A DNA stretch of 64,000 nucleotides, from positions 30,811,106 to 30,875,105 of the forward strand of contig NC_089789.1 in assembly GCF_040412425.1 (NCBI RefSeq). The letters are read 5' to 3'. This DNA is from Macrobrachium rosenbergii. Lineage: Eukaryota > Arthropoda > Malacostraca > Decapoda > Palaemonidae. The position numbers and the translations under genes were made by a program. The notes below the pieces were generated by a model. That model searched no databases. It was not told the origin of the DNA and was given only the letters and a program-made list of their open reading frames with translations. Shown piece after piece: positions 1 to 12,999 of the stretch. Numbering within the stretch: the first letter of the stretch is position 1; every line of letters begins with the position of its first letter.

Positions 1-52
1 TATACATATATATATATAATTATATATTAACTATATATATATATTTATATTA

Positions 53-124
<72 letters not shown>

Positions 125-227
125 ATATGTGTGTATCTCCTCCTATTCTTAGGCAGCAACCACCAGAATTGATTAGCAACCAGGTAATGAAATCGCTGCC
201 TACTGAAACTGGATTTTTCAGGAAACG

Positions 228-288
<61 letters not shown>

Positions 289-300
289 CCACTTCTTTTC
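1..300. repeat. AT-rich start, (TA)n 56-119 and (TG)n 231-282
   Basis: Two long dinucleotide arrays with 110 bp between them. No gene. Confidence 0.9.
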
Positions 301-567
301 CCTTAAGAGGAGGTAGCTCCAGAGGGAGGTAGTTTTTAGGGGCTCACTGTTTCGGGATGGGGGCTGTAGACTGCAGACCACCACAGTTAACTACCCCTTG
401 CGTAGCGTACGTATTCCAATGTTGAAAATCCAAGGGATTTTTCTGGAAGCAACCCCAAAGGAAACTGCAGCAGATAATGACAAGAGGAAATGCCAAGCAG
501 ATACAATGTTTGGGTAGTTTTCTGGGGAATATCTGGGGTAGTACTAGTCGGTTCACCGTAAGGAGAT

Positions 568-570
<3 letters not shown>

Positions 571-627
<57 letters not shown>

Positions 628-810
628 GACTGCTCCAAAGCTAAACTTTGTGCTGGCATAAAGACAGCTTAGTTTAACTACAAAAACCAAGTCTCTCTCT
701 TTCTCTCTCTCTCTCTCTGGACTGCCTCAAAGCTAAGGTTTGTGCTGGCATAAAGATAGCTTAGTTTAACTACCAAAACCATGTCTCTCCCTCTCTTTCT
801 CTTTCTGTTG
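571..810. repeat. (CT)n arrays with a ~95-bp tandem duplication
   Basis: CT arrays at 572-623 and 691-718. The segment GCTCCAAAGCTAAACTTTGT...GCTTAGTTTAACTAC is repeated downstream with few changes. Confidence 0.8.
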
Positions 811-1113
811 AAACTGTTTCATAAAATTTCGTTCTATGATTTTAATTTTTTACAATTCCAATGTAAACATTTACGGCACCAAGGTCACTTTTAAATAAAC
901 TCCGGACAACTCGAAAACACTGAATTCCAGATGATAAAACCAACGAACTTAGGCACGATTTAGAAAAAAAAAACCTGTTTTCTTATTTTTCAAGAATGTA
1001 GCTTCCTTATTTCAGCATGAAATAAGGAAGTTATATTCTTATGGCATTTGAAAGAAGGGTGTTCCTCCTTTGCTCGAATTACAAAGTGTAAGTCGATTCC
1101 ATCTGCCAATACT

Positions 1114-1399
1114 GGAATATAAATATTAGGCCAAAGGCCGAGCACTGGGGCCCACGATTTCATTCCGCGCTGAAAAGGAAATTGAGACTAGAAAGGTTAT
1201 AAAGGTGCACCAGGAGGAAAATCTCGCAATAACTCTTTCAACCAACTGTTACAGAGGGTGGAAAGTAAGATGGAAAAAAATGAATATGAACGGAGGTACA
1301 GTAAAAAGGAATGGAAGGGGTTGCAGCTAGGGGCCGAAGGGACATTGCAAAGAACCTCAAGTATGCGGTGCACTGGCAGCGATACCCCCCAACGAGGAA
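1114..1399 (+). mobile_element. 258-bp-type SINE-like repeat, TSD-flanked
   Basis: Contains GGCCAAAGGCCGAGCACTGG, GAGGGTGGAAAGTAAGATGG, GGTTGCAGCTAGGGGCCGAA and a CACTGGCAGC...CCCCCC end. Flanked by CTGCCAATACT (1,103-1,113) and CTGTCAATACT (1,400-1,410). Confidence 0.65.
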
Positions 1400-2037
1400 C
1401 TGTCAATACTAACCTTGAATGTGAAATAAATACGTACATGATGTGTTAAGCCATAAAAGGTTATCAGCGTAAGCAAACTGTATGTCACGCAGCTGAGACA
1501 AAACCAACAGTAAAAATATTCGCGACCTGAAAAGATCAGAAATAAAATCTAAATTTCCTTATCGCATAAGGAGCTTAAAATACTCCCGACATTACTGACC
1601 TTTTTCCTGAATCTTTGGGATATTAATTATGAAGTTATAAGTAACTGCATTCTACAAGACAAAAATTGGAATTCATAAATCTTACAATCAACGACGAAAA
1701 GCAATAACTCGCGATCAAGATAACCAACAAGAAATAGTTACAAATTCGCCATTACGCCAGAACAGGGAACTAAGGATGGTGTGTCGTCTTGCTTATGGTG
1801 TTCGAAAAGGAATTTTACTAGTGCTTTTAACAGCCTTTTCCTCTTCTTGACAAAACATTTCTTGATAAAAAAAACAGTTAATCACTGCTGACTGCATTTT
1901 CATTTTGAGAATCCATCACGAATTTATCCGTTGTTTTAGCGTTGCCTTATGAACTGTTACTTGTTTAAACGTGACGAAGGCGGTGCAGGCTGAGGTGGGA
2001 TCATTACATGAGGCAAGTAAGTAGTCTGCAACGCTCC

Positions 2038-2038
2038 A

Positions 2039-2078
<40 letters not shown>
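2038..2078. repeat. (ATT)n array
   Basis: About 13 ATT units at the head of the repeat that starts at 2,079. Confidence 0.9.
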
Positions 2079-2080
<2 letters not shown>

Positions 2081-2460
2081 AACTGCAAACCCTTGGTGGA
2101 AAAGGAGGACGCTACAAGGCCATGAGCTCCAACAGGGGATGCAACTAAGTACGGATAAACTACAGAACAAACCAAATAAGAGAAATAGAAAAATAAACAA
2201 AAGAAGAACAAACCAAATATATGAGAAATAAACAAAAACAAATGAAGTAAAACAATTACAACTGCGAACCGAGACTGGTGAGCACCAACTAAAAAAAAAA
2301 AAAAAAAACGCATTTAGGCACTGTTTGAACACCTGATAATTTCCAGCGCCCATAGCTAACCCGGATGAAGAGCAAATAATAAGAAAAACCGAGACGACTG
2401 CTAGGACCTATAAAACCGGCGTCGTGGACGTTATTCCACAATTTTCAGGTACAGAGGAAT
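2079..2460 (+). repeat. Interspersed repeat headed by (ATT)n, copy 1
   Basis: After the (ATT)n at 2,038-2,078: AACCCTTGGTGGAAAAGGAG, then an A-rich body and GTTATTCCACAATTTT. Homologous in order to 9,892-10,140. Confidence 0.5.
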
Positions 2461-2512
2461 AAACAAAAATAATCGCATTAGTGGTTAAATAAGGGGTCTC
2501 TTCCAGGAATTA

Positions 2513-2515
2513 TTA

Positions 2516-2584
<69 letters not shown>

Positions 2585-2649
2585 TGTGCATAATTTCAGC
2601 TACCGGTTTTTTTTGTTAAGTTTTCCAAATGTACCTTCCATGCAGGAAC

Positions 2650-2723
<74 letters not shown>

Positions 2724-2883
2724 CAAAACATATGTCGTAATTGCATCGTCCACCAGGGAAAATGGGGCAGACCCACTCATCAAAGGGGGCATGCCCATAA
2801 CGGCCGCCGAACACAGATCCATTTCTTCAGACGGGACATTCCCGTCGTTAAGTTAAAGTCTTTTAAATGTAGCACTGATGACC

Positions 2884-2942
<59 letters not shown>
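2513..2942. repeat. (ATT)n, (TAA)n-(TTA)n and (GA)n cluster
   Basis: (ATT)n 2,513-2,582; (TAA)n 2,650-2,687 changing directly to (TTA)n 2,686-2,723; (GA)n 2,886-2,942. The central pair is self-complementary. Confidence 0.9.
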
Positions 2943-2944
<2 letters not shown>

Positions 2945-3608
2945 ATCGAATCTTAAAGGCCTTGTCCTAACTGACATCATCAGTAGTTATTAAGGTGCAA
3001 TACCACCATAAAAAGAGTTTAAAGAATTTTTTTTTTTCTAAACCTGCCCTATAACCAGTTACTTCTAAGGCTGATCTAGTAATCAGGGCGGACTTCCCCG
3101 TGACGCCATTCCTCGCGTCCTGGGAACTCTTCAAGGTGATGATTAGTGAAAAAAGGGGTGACAAAAAACGTCATAAAACCGGTGCCCACAGACTTCTATG
3201 TGACCATTTCCTGAAGTTCGAAGACTGGACCAATAAGGTGTCTTTGACCAATCAGAAGACTGAGCTATCCGGTAGTAGTTAAGCTTTTCCAGCGGATCAA
3301 GTTTTCTTACGGGAGGAATGAGAATCTACCTTGATGAAGTTCACGAAACCGATTGAAAATATGGGTTGTTTTCGCGTCTCTTTTTAGCATCGAATCAACT
3401 CGTCTTATCGATTAATTCTGGCTACCTATCTACCTACCTGCCTTGATTCACTCTTTGTATATACCAGCTTGGTCGTTTCCTTTGATTGATATAGACCTAA
3501 AATTCATTATTTTGAAGTACTGTAAGTTACTTTTTTTCATCCCCGTATACGAATACGTCTCTTGATTAGTATGTTTACTTATCTTTGTTTTTACTCTCGG
3601 ATACATTG

Positions 3609-3610
<2 letters not shown>

Positions 3611-3667
<57 letters not shown>

Positions 3668-3691
3668 GAGCAGTGGTAGTTCACTCAGCTC

Positions 3692-3756
<65 letters not shown>

Positions 3757-3989
3757 ATGTCTTTATTGTAATCCAACAGTATACTATGAAGATAAAATGG
3801 CCAATAAAAACACTATTTTCACGTTGCTACCATATATTTCGGACACGCAATAACCCTTATATACACACTTGTCCCACATCATTTGTCCGTATTTTACCGG
3901 TGAACAGAAGCACAGAAGCGTCCTGAATATATGGTTGCGGTATGAAAGTATTGTTTATGGGCCTTTAATTTAATAAATATATATAAATA

Positions 3990-4071
<82 letters not shown>
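3611..4071. repeat. (TC)n 3,611-3,664, (AT)n 3,695-3,754 and 3,997-4,071
   Basis: Three arrays around 240 bp of unique sequence without a recognisable gene. Confidence 0.9.
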
Positions 4072-4079
<8 letters not shown>

Positions 4080-4115
4080 GAATTTTTATCACATCACCGT
4101 AGTGTTTTTAAGTTT

Positions 4116-4505
4116 TCTGTAAAAGAAAACTATTGCGCCGGCTTTGTTTGTCCGTCCGCACTTTTTCTGTCCGCCCTCGGATCTTAAAAAGAACTGAGGC
4201 TAGAGGGCTGCAAATTGGTATGTTGATCATCCACCCTCCAATCATCAAACATATCATATTGCAGCCCTCTAGCTTCATTACTTTTTATTTTATTTAAGGT
4301 TAAAGTTAGCCATAATCGTGCTTCTGGCAACGATATGGGATAGGCCACCACCGGGCCGTGGTTAAAGTTTCATGGGCCGCGGCTCATACAGCATTATACC
4401 GAGACCACCGAAAGATAGATCTACTTTCGGTGGCCTTGATTATATGCTGTAGCGGCTGTACAGAAAACTCGACTGAGCCGAAGAAACTTCGGGGCAGTTT
4501 TTACT
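4116..4505 (+). repeat. Interspersed decapod-type repeat, + copy
   Basis: Starts TTTCTGTAAAAGAAAACTAT, contains TGTCCGTCCGCACTTTTTCT, GGCTAGAGGGCTGCAAATTG, CCACCACCGGGCCGTGGTTA and CTTTCGGTGGCCTTG. It is matched in inverted orientation by 5,068-5,486. Confidence 0.7.
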
Positions 4506-4509
4506 TGTT

Positions 4510-4960
4510 ATATTCGCAAACACTAAGCTAAGAATGTTGTTTGATATCCAATTCGCTCTCCCTCAGAAATAACACCGAAGGGACTTATAATTGATAAGTG
4601 AGTCGCCACCTGAGAAATTCTAGCTCCCGACAATGAGAACCTCAGACTTGAGAAATTCGAACTCCCGACAATGAGAACTTCGGACTTGAGAAATTCGAAC
4701 TCCCGACAATGAGAACTTCGGACTTGAGAAATTCGAACGCCCGACAATGGGAACGTCGGACTTCAGTGACGAGTATTTTTACCATTGGGCTGTCCAGAGA
4801 GGTATAAGTTCATACCAACTCTGTCGCACATATACGGTATAAATACTTGTCTCCCAGATGACGAACCACTTATCAACTATAATTCCCCTTTGATGCAATT
4901 TCCGAGGTAGAGCAAACTGGATATTAAACGACATTTTAAGCTTCATGTTTGTAAATATAA
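4510..4960. repeat. Palindromic repeat with a 38-bp tandem core
   Basis: The arm 4,517-4,612 is the complement of 4,853-4,945 (ACTTATCAACTATAATTCCC versus ACTTATCAATTATAAGTCCC). Between them, at 4,612-4,765, are about four copies of a 38-bp unit (GAGAAATTCGAACTCCCGAC plus AATGAGAACTTCGGACTT). A third arm copy lies at 5,590-5,700. Confidence 0.6.
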
Positions 4961-5067
4961 AATGTCACAGTGATGTAATAAAAAAAAAAAAATCATGAAT
5001 AGCTACGTGTTTCAAGCATACCAATTGGCTGTCACCGTGGGGATATTGATTCTTATTAATACAAACA

Positions 5068-5486
5068 AGTAAAAATTGCGCCTGATTTTTTCGGTTCAAT
5101 CGAGTTTTTTTGTAGAGCCGCTACAGCACATAATTAAGGTCACCGAAAATAAATCTACCTTTCGGTGGTCTCGGTATATTGCTGTACGAGCCGCGGCCCA
5201 TGAAACTTTAACCACGGCCCGGTGGTGGCCTATCCTACATAGTTGCCAGAAACACGATAATGGCTAACTTTAACCTTAAATAAAATAAAAACTACTGAGG
5301 CTAGAGAGATGCAATATGGTATGTTTGATGACTGGAGGGTGGATGATCTACATATCAATTTGCAGCCCTCTAGCCTGAATAGTTTTTAAGATCTGGGGGC
5401 GGACAGAAAAAGTGCGGAGAGAATAAAGCTCGGACGGACAGACAAAGCCGGCACAATAGCTTTCTTTTCCAGAAAACTAAAACCTG
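5068..5486 (-). repeat. Interspersed decapod-type repeat, inverted copy
   Basis: Complement of 4,116-4,505 with indels: CTTTCGGTGGTCTCG, CACGGCCCGGTGGTGGCC, GCAGCCCTCTAGCC and GCGGACAGAAAAAGTGCGGA occur in reverse order. Confidence 0.7.
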
Positions 5487-5526
5487 CATTTGACGAGCAT
5501 ATGTACGCAGAGTCAGTATCCACTTA

Positions 5527-5720
5527 TACCTCCCTTGACAGCTTATTGGTAAAAATACTCGTCACTGAAGTACGAGGTTCTCACTATTGTCGGAAGCTCG
5601 TATCTCTAAGGTGACGAAACACTTAACAATTATAATTCCTCTTAGGTTTTATTTCCGACGCGGAGTGAAGTGGATGTTAAAGGAAATATGTAGTTTAATT
5701 TTTGTGAATATGTGAAAAAA
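5527..5720. repeat. Third copy of the palindromic repeat arm
   Basis: CTTATACCTCCCTTGACAGC...GTAAAAATACTCGTCACTGA is the complement of 4,762-4,812. The part from 5,600 repeats the 4,853 arm in direct orientation. Confidence 0.5.
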
Positions 5721-5762
5721 AAAATATATATATAGGTCTATATATATACACGTAAACACACA

Positions 5763-5940
<178 letters not shown>

Positions 5941-5969
5941 TGACGTGACAAGTCTACATGATACATGAA

Positions 5970-6836
5970 TATAAATCTAGTTTTCTACATTATCAACTCT
6001 GCCTCAGACAAGGTTCCACACATGCCGAATTGAGTAGAAACTGACTAATATCCTATAAAGTTATGGAAGCCTAAACAAATTTTGTGTCCTGCGACCAACT
6101 TCACATGGCAGACACAGCTGTATCCAAATATGATCTGGTATGACATGGTTCATTTCTATTTGCCAGCGGATCTAGATGAGGCTTGCAATATATGACGATT
6201 TTTCCGTCGGCCGTCCCAGAGAAATCAGTATTCAGTAGTATCCAGTATACGGCCACAACGTCACGTTGTTGTTGGTTATCTTTTGGGCACTGTACTGTCT
6301 GCTTTATTATTTAAATGAATATTCAAACACTTATCTCATGAAATTCCCTCCCGGACAGGGCAACAAAAGCAAAAACTACACAAGATGCACAATTACTGCT
6401 TTCACACGACGAGCAAGATTTCGATTTCGCTATCCGGTTCAAAGATGGTGACCTGTGAGACCAATTTCCAAAGCATACACGCATTATTGAACATATATAT
6501 AACCTGAATGAAAACAACAGGCTTGCTTGGCGCGTTTATAATTATGTAATATGAAATAATAATAACAATACCAAACCGGGAAACGGGTGATACAATAACA
6601 TAGGTAGTAGTCTATGTGACCAGTTCCAAAACACCATGTTAGAAATTGCCAGAATGACTTGAGGTCTACCTAATCCGGATACGACTAAGAGTAGGAATAA
6701 TACGCAATAACTCCACAAGATTGTGGGGAATAATAAGCAATAACAATAATTCCCACGACTGTGGAGATACTGATAAAAACAGGCAACGCCTCTAATGACG
6801 TAAAGACGCCAAACAACCCCCTACAGCAGCGTACTC
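5970..6836. other. Non-coding stretch, nothing recognised
   Basis: Unique moderately AT-rich sequence. Short open frames of 60 or so codons only. Confidence 0.5.
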
Positions 6837-7069
6837 ACCTTCCCCGTTAACCTCCGCAGTTCAAGGTCGCGCCACCTTCTCCGGAGTCACCTTCATGGCG
6901 AGGTTGTCACCTCGTTCGTACGTCACTTGTGGAGGTCTTAGCAGCGAGGCTTCGTCGATGCGCTCAGTTCACACCCGACGTAGTCTTGGTAGTATTGGTC
7001 GCAGAGGGCGAAGGGCTTTGCCTGAGGATGGGATACGACGGTTTTCATTTTCAGTCTCTCTTGAGCACT

Positions 7070-7263
7070 TAATCCCATGACACGACAAAACTGCCATACC
7101 TAAAAATATAATCCCATGACACGACAAAACTGCCATACCTATAAATATAAACTCAAGAAAAGATAAAACTGCCATACCTACCAATATAATCTCAGGTAAC
7201 AATAAAACTGCCATCCCTAAAAATATAATCTCATGAAACAATAAAACTGCCATGCCTAAAAAT
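7070..7263 (+). repeat. Minisatellite, ~39-bp unit x5
   Basis: Unit AATCCCATGACACGACAAAA plus CTGCCATACCTAAAAATAT. The first two copies are nearly identical and later ones diverge. Confidence 0.8.
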
Positions 7264-7793
7264 AAATCAAGTTATACATTTTTAAGAAAAATGTAGGAAT
7301 AAAATTCCTACAATAAATGGCAGACAACAAAGGCTAAGGAATATCTAATTAAGTAGAAGAGAGTAAAAAGCATGCCTCACATGAACTGGATATAAAAAAA
7401 AATTGCTTATAAAAATTACTAAATTAAATACGAAAACTAACTATATCTTACGATAACCAAATCCAATAAATGCTTACAAATAAGATGAGAAAATACGAAA
7501 ATATATAACGTTAACTTTACATTAAGAAGAGCAATAAATCATATGTAATCTCTCCATCGAAAAGTAATATAAATCAGCTTCAAATGTACATACACTAAAA
7601 ACTTGGCGTTAACCACTGGACATTTGTAGGGAAACTGGAGTGTCTCAAATTATAAGCAGTTGGAAGACGCCAACTTGATTTTTCTTTGGTGTGGTAGGTC
7701 AAAATATGAGGCTGGTTTGAAGGATTCACAGTTTCCAAATGAAAAAGCAGTTTTAAATTATTGGGATCTTGCATTACTCAAGGTACCAGGGAA

Positions 7794-7955
7794 AGTGATT
7801 TATGATGAGCTATGAAATTTCGGCTATCAAGCCAAGCACTGGGACACTATCAGCTACGTAAAAATTAAAACAGTGAAAAAAGACGTTGTAAACAAAATTT
7901 AGTGATGCCTACAGAGCACTGCGTGAGGTGCACTGACGGCATTACCCCTCACGGA
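7794..7955 (+). mobile_element. SINE-like repeat, internally deleted, perfect 11-bp TSD
   Basis: The 5' part CAAGCCAAGCACTGGGAC is joined to the 3' part GTGATGCCTACAGAGCACTG. Perfect duplication GTACCAGGGAA at 7,783-7,793 and 7,956-7,966. Confidence 0.68.
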
Positions 7956-8429
7956 GTACCAGGGAAGATGTGTGGTAAGATTTTGATTGAAAAAGTAGGA
8001 CAGATGACGGCGGACAGTTGCAACTCTCCAATTCTTGATGTTCGGTAGTTCCGGCAAGTACCACCTCTGGGTTAGTTCGCAAGGGGCAGTAATACGCCAT
8101 TGATCTAAATATGACGTAGGTTGTCTGTTCCTTCTCTCTAGGTGAAACAGTGCCATTCCTTCTTCACGGCCAGGTACGACACCAGGTTAGGACAACTCAA
8201 GATTCAGAGCGACACATTCTCAGAGGTTACGAAACCGGCCGCTCCAACTGAAACCTTTTAATGCCTTTGGGTCTTCCCCTTGGGTCTTCCCCTTGAGTCT
8301 TCCCACGGGGCCGTGCCGTATGAAATTCTGTGTTAAACTACGACTGTTTCTTGATGGTCCTCATTATCAGCATGAAATGTCGCCATCTTTCAATGACATC
8401 ACTCTTCTTGCCACCAAATTGTTTGTTCG

Positions 8430-8640
8430 TTGGTTGGTTTAGATTTAGCCGGCATTATGCTAGCACAGGCCCTTGAACTAAGGCGGCCTGTAAGTGTGAC
8501 AAGATGTAAAGGGAGTAGGGGACTTGATATGAACCTCCGGACTCTTAACCAGCCAACAGAGAAGATACCCAGTTCTTCGTGTACATTGGTGAATGGAGAC
8601 TTCGAGACTTTCAGTAGTCTAGTTCCTTTTTTGACGGATT
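8430..8640 (+). repeat. Interspersed repeat (GGTTTAGATTTAGCCGGC type)
   Basis: GTTGGTTGGTTTAGATTTAG followed by CCGGCATTATGCTAGCACAG and CCCTTGAACTAAGGCGG. Related starts occur at 23,605 and 27,595. Confidence 0.4.
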
Positions 8641-9044
8641 TCAAGCTACTACAATGGATGGTTGCTCTGTTCACGTTGCCCGGTACGACCATTGATTGAC
8701 TGATTTATGTCTCTTAAAACTGGCACCACAACAACCGGGCACTACCAGACGTTTGCAAGACTTAATGCACTCTATTCCTTTAGCATTCCGGTATCCTTTG
8801 ATATTAGCGGACTCGAAGTTGCAAAGATCATAAAGTGCCTTTACTCTTCTCGTACAAGAACATCGAGGAAGGGAGACGTTCATCCGTGTTCACCTTCGTC
8901 GTGAAACCAAGGACATAGCTGTCATGGAAAACAGACACAAGATTCCGATGCTCGTCGTCGTTCCTTGGCGATGGGTATACTGTAGGCTAATTCAATACCA
9001 ATGTGCCCAACATAAATGGCAGGTTTGGAATAGAGTGTGTGCGT

Positions 9045-9515
9045 GTGTGTGTCTGAAAACAAGACACAGAATAGCTTTTTGTCAGAAAACACGACAAAGA
9101 ATAACTTTTTTGTCAGAAAACAAGACACAATAACTTTTTAGTCAGAAAACAAGACAAAGCGACTTTTTTGTCAGAAAACAAGACAGAATGACTTTTTGTA
9201 AAAAAAAATATTAATAATAATTTTTCTTCAGACAACAGGACACAGAATAACTTTTTATCAGAAAACATGACAGAATAACTTTTTTGTCAGTAAACAAGAC
9301 ACAATCATTTTTTGTCAGAAAACAAGACTCAGAATAACTTTTTGTCACCAAACAAGACAGAATAACGTTTTTTGTCAGGAAACAAGACAAAATCATTTCT
9401 TGTCAGAAACAACTCAGAATAACTTTTTGTCATCAAACAAGAGACAGAACTTATTATGTCAGAAAAGACTTAGAATAGCTTTTCTGTCAGAAAACAAGAC
9501 ACAGAATAACTTACA
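9045..9515 (+). repeat. Minisatellite, ~30-bp unit, about 14 copies
   Basis: Unit GTCAGAAAACAAGACACAGA plus ATAACTTTTT, with many small length variants and one A-rich interruption at 9,200-9,225. On the - strand it reads as a repetitive SCFLTKK-type frame, which is not a gene. Confidence 0.8.
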
Positions 9516-9633
9516 TTAGGTATATTTGTGAGTGTACAATGTGTGTATGACCAAGCCCTGTCACGGTTATTCATCTTTATAAGCAAGGTTTTCCGCAAAA
9601 TATTCTTTCAGGAAGGGAGTCGATTACATCCGT

Positions 9634-9635
<2 letters not shown>

Positions 9636-9708
<73 letters not shown>

Positions 9709-9800
9709 ATGTACCTATCCCTCACTATTCAGCTAACATAATTAAGTGAAATAATGAACTCAGTGAATTATTGTTTTTCGTTACGACATCAGTTTACACA

Positions 9801-9891
<91 letters not shown>
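9636..9891. repeat. (TC)n 9,636-9,705 and (ATT)n 9,801-9,891
   Basis: Two perfect arrays 95 bp apart. The ATT array heads the repeat at 9,892. Confidence 0.9.
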
Positions 9892-10260
9892 CAACCCTAG
9901 TTGGAAAAGCAGTAAGCTACCAGGACAAAGGCTCCAATAAGGTAAGCATTTCAGTACGAAAAAGAAATGAAGTAAAAAAAAAATCTATGGAATAGAGATA
10001 ACAAAAACAAAGAGATGAAAACAATTAAAAATACGAAATGAGACCTAGGTTTGAACTTCTGAAACTCCAACGATTGAATATCCGCATGCGAAGATTATTC
10101 CACAATCGGGTCACAGCAGGAACAAAAATTCTGAAAATAAAAAAAAACTTGTGGTACTGAACGTGACAGAAATCTGTATAAGCTTCTTGCACTGTCATAA
10201 ACGAACCAGTACAAGGTAAACGGCTTATTCCTTCTTCTTTTCCGTTTCATTCCTAAAACG
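9892..10260 (+). repeat. Interspersed repeat headed by (ATT)n, copy 2
   Basis: ACAACCCTAGTTGGAAAAGC follows the ATT array, then GGACAAAGGCTCCAATAAGG, an A-rich body and GATTATTCCACAATCGGGTC. Same family as 2,079-2,460. Non-coding. Confidence 0.5.
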
Positions 10261-11000
10261 AAAAATTGTCATTTACGCCAGACATATTCAGTCAAGATGA
10301 GGTAATGCTACTTTCTTTATGCATAGATTAGTGAAAAAGGTGACCAAGACCTCTTACCCCAACGCGCGCTGGTCTGAGAGCAGGGGTGAAGAAAAGGAGG
10401 GTAGGACAGCAAGGAAGAAGCTATGGACCATCCTCTTCCAGGAAGAAAGGCTGTAAAGGTCTGGTAAAACACAGGAAACGGAGAATGTCACACCTTCGAC
10501 CGCTCAAGATAATGAACAGTTACTGGTATGCAACAGCAGCCCAAACCGTGCCTTAGCAAGGGGGTTTCTCTTATTTCATTTTCCTTCATTTGCCGTTTCT
10601 CTCCACGGCATATTTCCCTCATCCCGGCCCGCCCCCCTGAAAAAACTTAAGCTTTCCCAAACCCTCTTTTGCCATACCTACTCTGCAACCCTTATTCCCG
10701 TCCAGAGCTGTAAAAAATATGTAAGCATCTACTGTACAGTCACCCAGCAAAGGCTGTGTTTTACAGATGTCTGCGTAACAAACATCAACACACTGTAAAT
10801 AAAAATACTTTCACAGTTCCTTGCTTACATTAAATAAAAGAATATTTCATTTATAATGATCTTAGTCATTTACTTTAAAAAAAAATTTTGTTTTGTTTTG
10901 TTATTCAAGCCTTCATTCTTGTCGGGCCTAATTATGAAGCTCATATGTCTCCCCATTATTCTCTTATTTTTCATGTATAGCTATGAAAATATAACAAATA
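10261..11000. other. Non-coding stretch, nothing recognised
   Basis: Unique sequence with pyrimidine-rich parts (10,570-10,690). No supported exon. Confidence 0.5.
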
Positions 11001-11004
11001 CATT

Positions 11005-11011
<7 letters not shown>

Positions 11012-11074
<63 letters not shown>
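11012..11074. repeat. (TA)n array
   Basis: About 31 perfect TA units. Confidence 0.9.
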
Positions 11075-11077
<3 letters not shown>

Positions 11078-11159
11078 CTAACATTCACTTCCAAGTTGTT
11101 GCTTTTCTATTGTATTTTTATCTTCCTTATTCAGTTTTTGCTTCTTTATAACTCACTGC

Positions 11160-11570
<411 letters not shown>

Positions 11571-11572
<2 letters not shown>

Positions 11573-12996
11573 CGGGGATGCCATGCTTCCAAGATCGTCG
11601 TGACGACTCCCACGGTTAACTCATTTCCTCAATGAATGTGCAAGAAGCTGTAGTACGAAAGACGACTCCTCAGCAGCTGTTCCGGAAGTAAATGGGCCCA
11701 CGACCTTGAATGAGTTGCATTCTTTTCGCTCCTTCATTCTCATCGAATATCGTACCCGACCTCGATGAGGAATTCAACGCACTCTTCCTAGCTTAGTTTT
11801 TTACTTTTCCCGGAGGGGAGAAAAAATGAGATAGAAATAGCTCACGCAGAAACAAACATCCTGCAGATGGAAACCTCTGGCACCTCCAAATGCATCAAGC
11901 TTGCCAGCCAGTGACGTGGGATTCCAGCCAGCCAGGAGTCCAGTTTATCGGAGCTACGTTAGAGTGTGTCTGGTGGTCGCGTGAACGACGTCCCACTGAG
12001 CAGCTCTCCCCGTCTGGAATGTACTGGCCTGGATTTATCTGCTTCAGTTCCTTGGAAATTATCGGACTTTTGAAGTCCGTTAGTCCTTACGAAACGGGAC
12101 TAAAAGCGAAAGAAAATTATAACGCTGGATTGTCATGAAAGACCACAGCTGTGAGCAACTGCCATTTTTTCCGTTTTATCCACATAATATAATTGATGTT
12201 TGTGAACCACAATTGAAGGAAATCCAGTTGTATTGTAAAGAAAAAATTTAATCTGAAAGTTAATCTATATATATATATACATATATTATTTATATATATT
12301 ATATATATACATATATATTATATTATATTAATTTTTTATCGTGTTGAATCAGTGCGGCCTCTGAAAAAAATATAAACTTGAACGAAGCGTATATCTAGAC
12401 ATCGATCAGGAAGTGAAAATATAAATAAATAAATGAATAAATAAATAAATAAATATATATATACATATATATATATTTATATATATATTTATATATATAT
12501 CATATGTATATATGTATATACGCATGTGTTTGAACAGGCATTGAAATTAGTGCCTAATCATAGTGTAGTGTGGGTGCCAAGGTTTTAATTCGTGTATGGT
12601 AAAATTGATATTTGCTTTAAGGTTAGAAATTATGCTGTGGGAAACAAATTTTACCTGAACTTCCTTTGACAAAGAAAAAACTTTTAGGACTCGGTATCCC
12701 GGATTTAAAATAAATCAACAAAAAATCTTGAAAGAAACAAAACAGAAAATATTCACGAAGTTATGAGTTTTCAATGACACACCAAAATGAGAAGCTTAGC
12801 CGAAGGAATCTTTTCTAAAGGTGAGTTTATCTTTGCATGAGGCATTATTTATCCGACGTAAACGAAATCTTGATATGCTCGTGTAACTCTGCACACGCTA
12901 TGGAACAGTAATCGATCAATTTAGGTACAGATGTACTGAATTAGTTTTTATTAAGAAAATGGTGCGCTTAAAAAGCGTATATACAGGCATGCGCGC
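11571..12996. other. Non-coding stretch with degenerate AT repeats
   Basis: Unique sequence to 12,250, then interrupted TATA/AAAT repeats at 12,260-12,520. No supported gene. Confidence 0.5.
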
Positions 12997-12999
12997 AAT

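Noticed and set aside
31..659. Open frames of poly-His/Thr, poly-Tyr/Ile, Arg/Glu or Ser/Leu repeats here and at every array in the window
   Set aside because: They are six-frame readings of dinucleotide and trinucleotide arrays with no coding signal outside the array.
4612..4765. CRISPR-like array (38-bp units)
   Set aside because: The units are contiguous without unique spacers and lie in a eukaryotic interspersed repeat.
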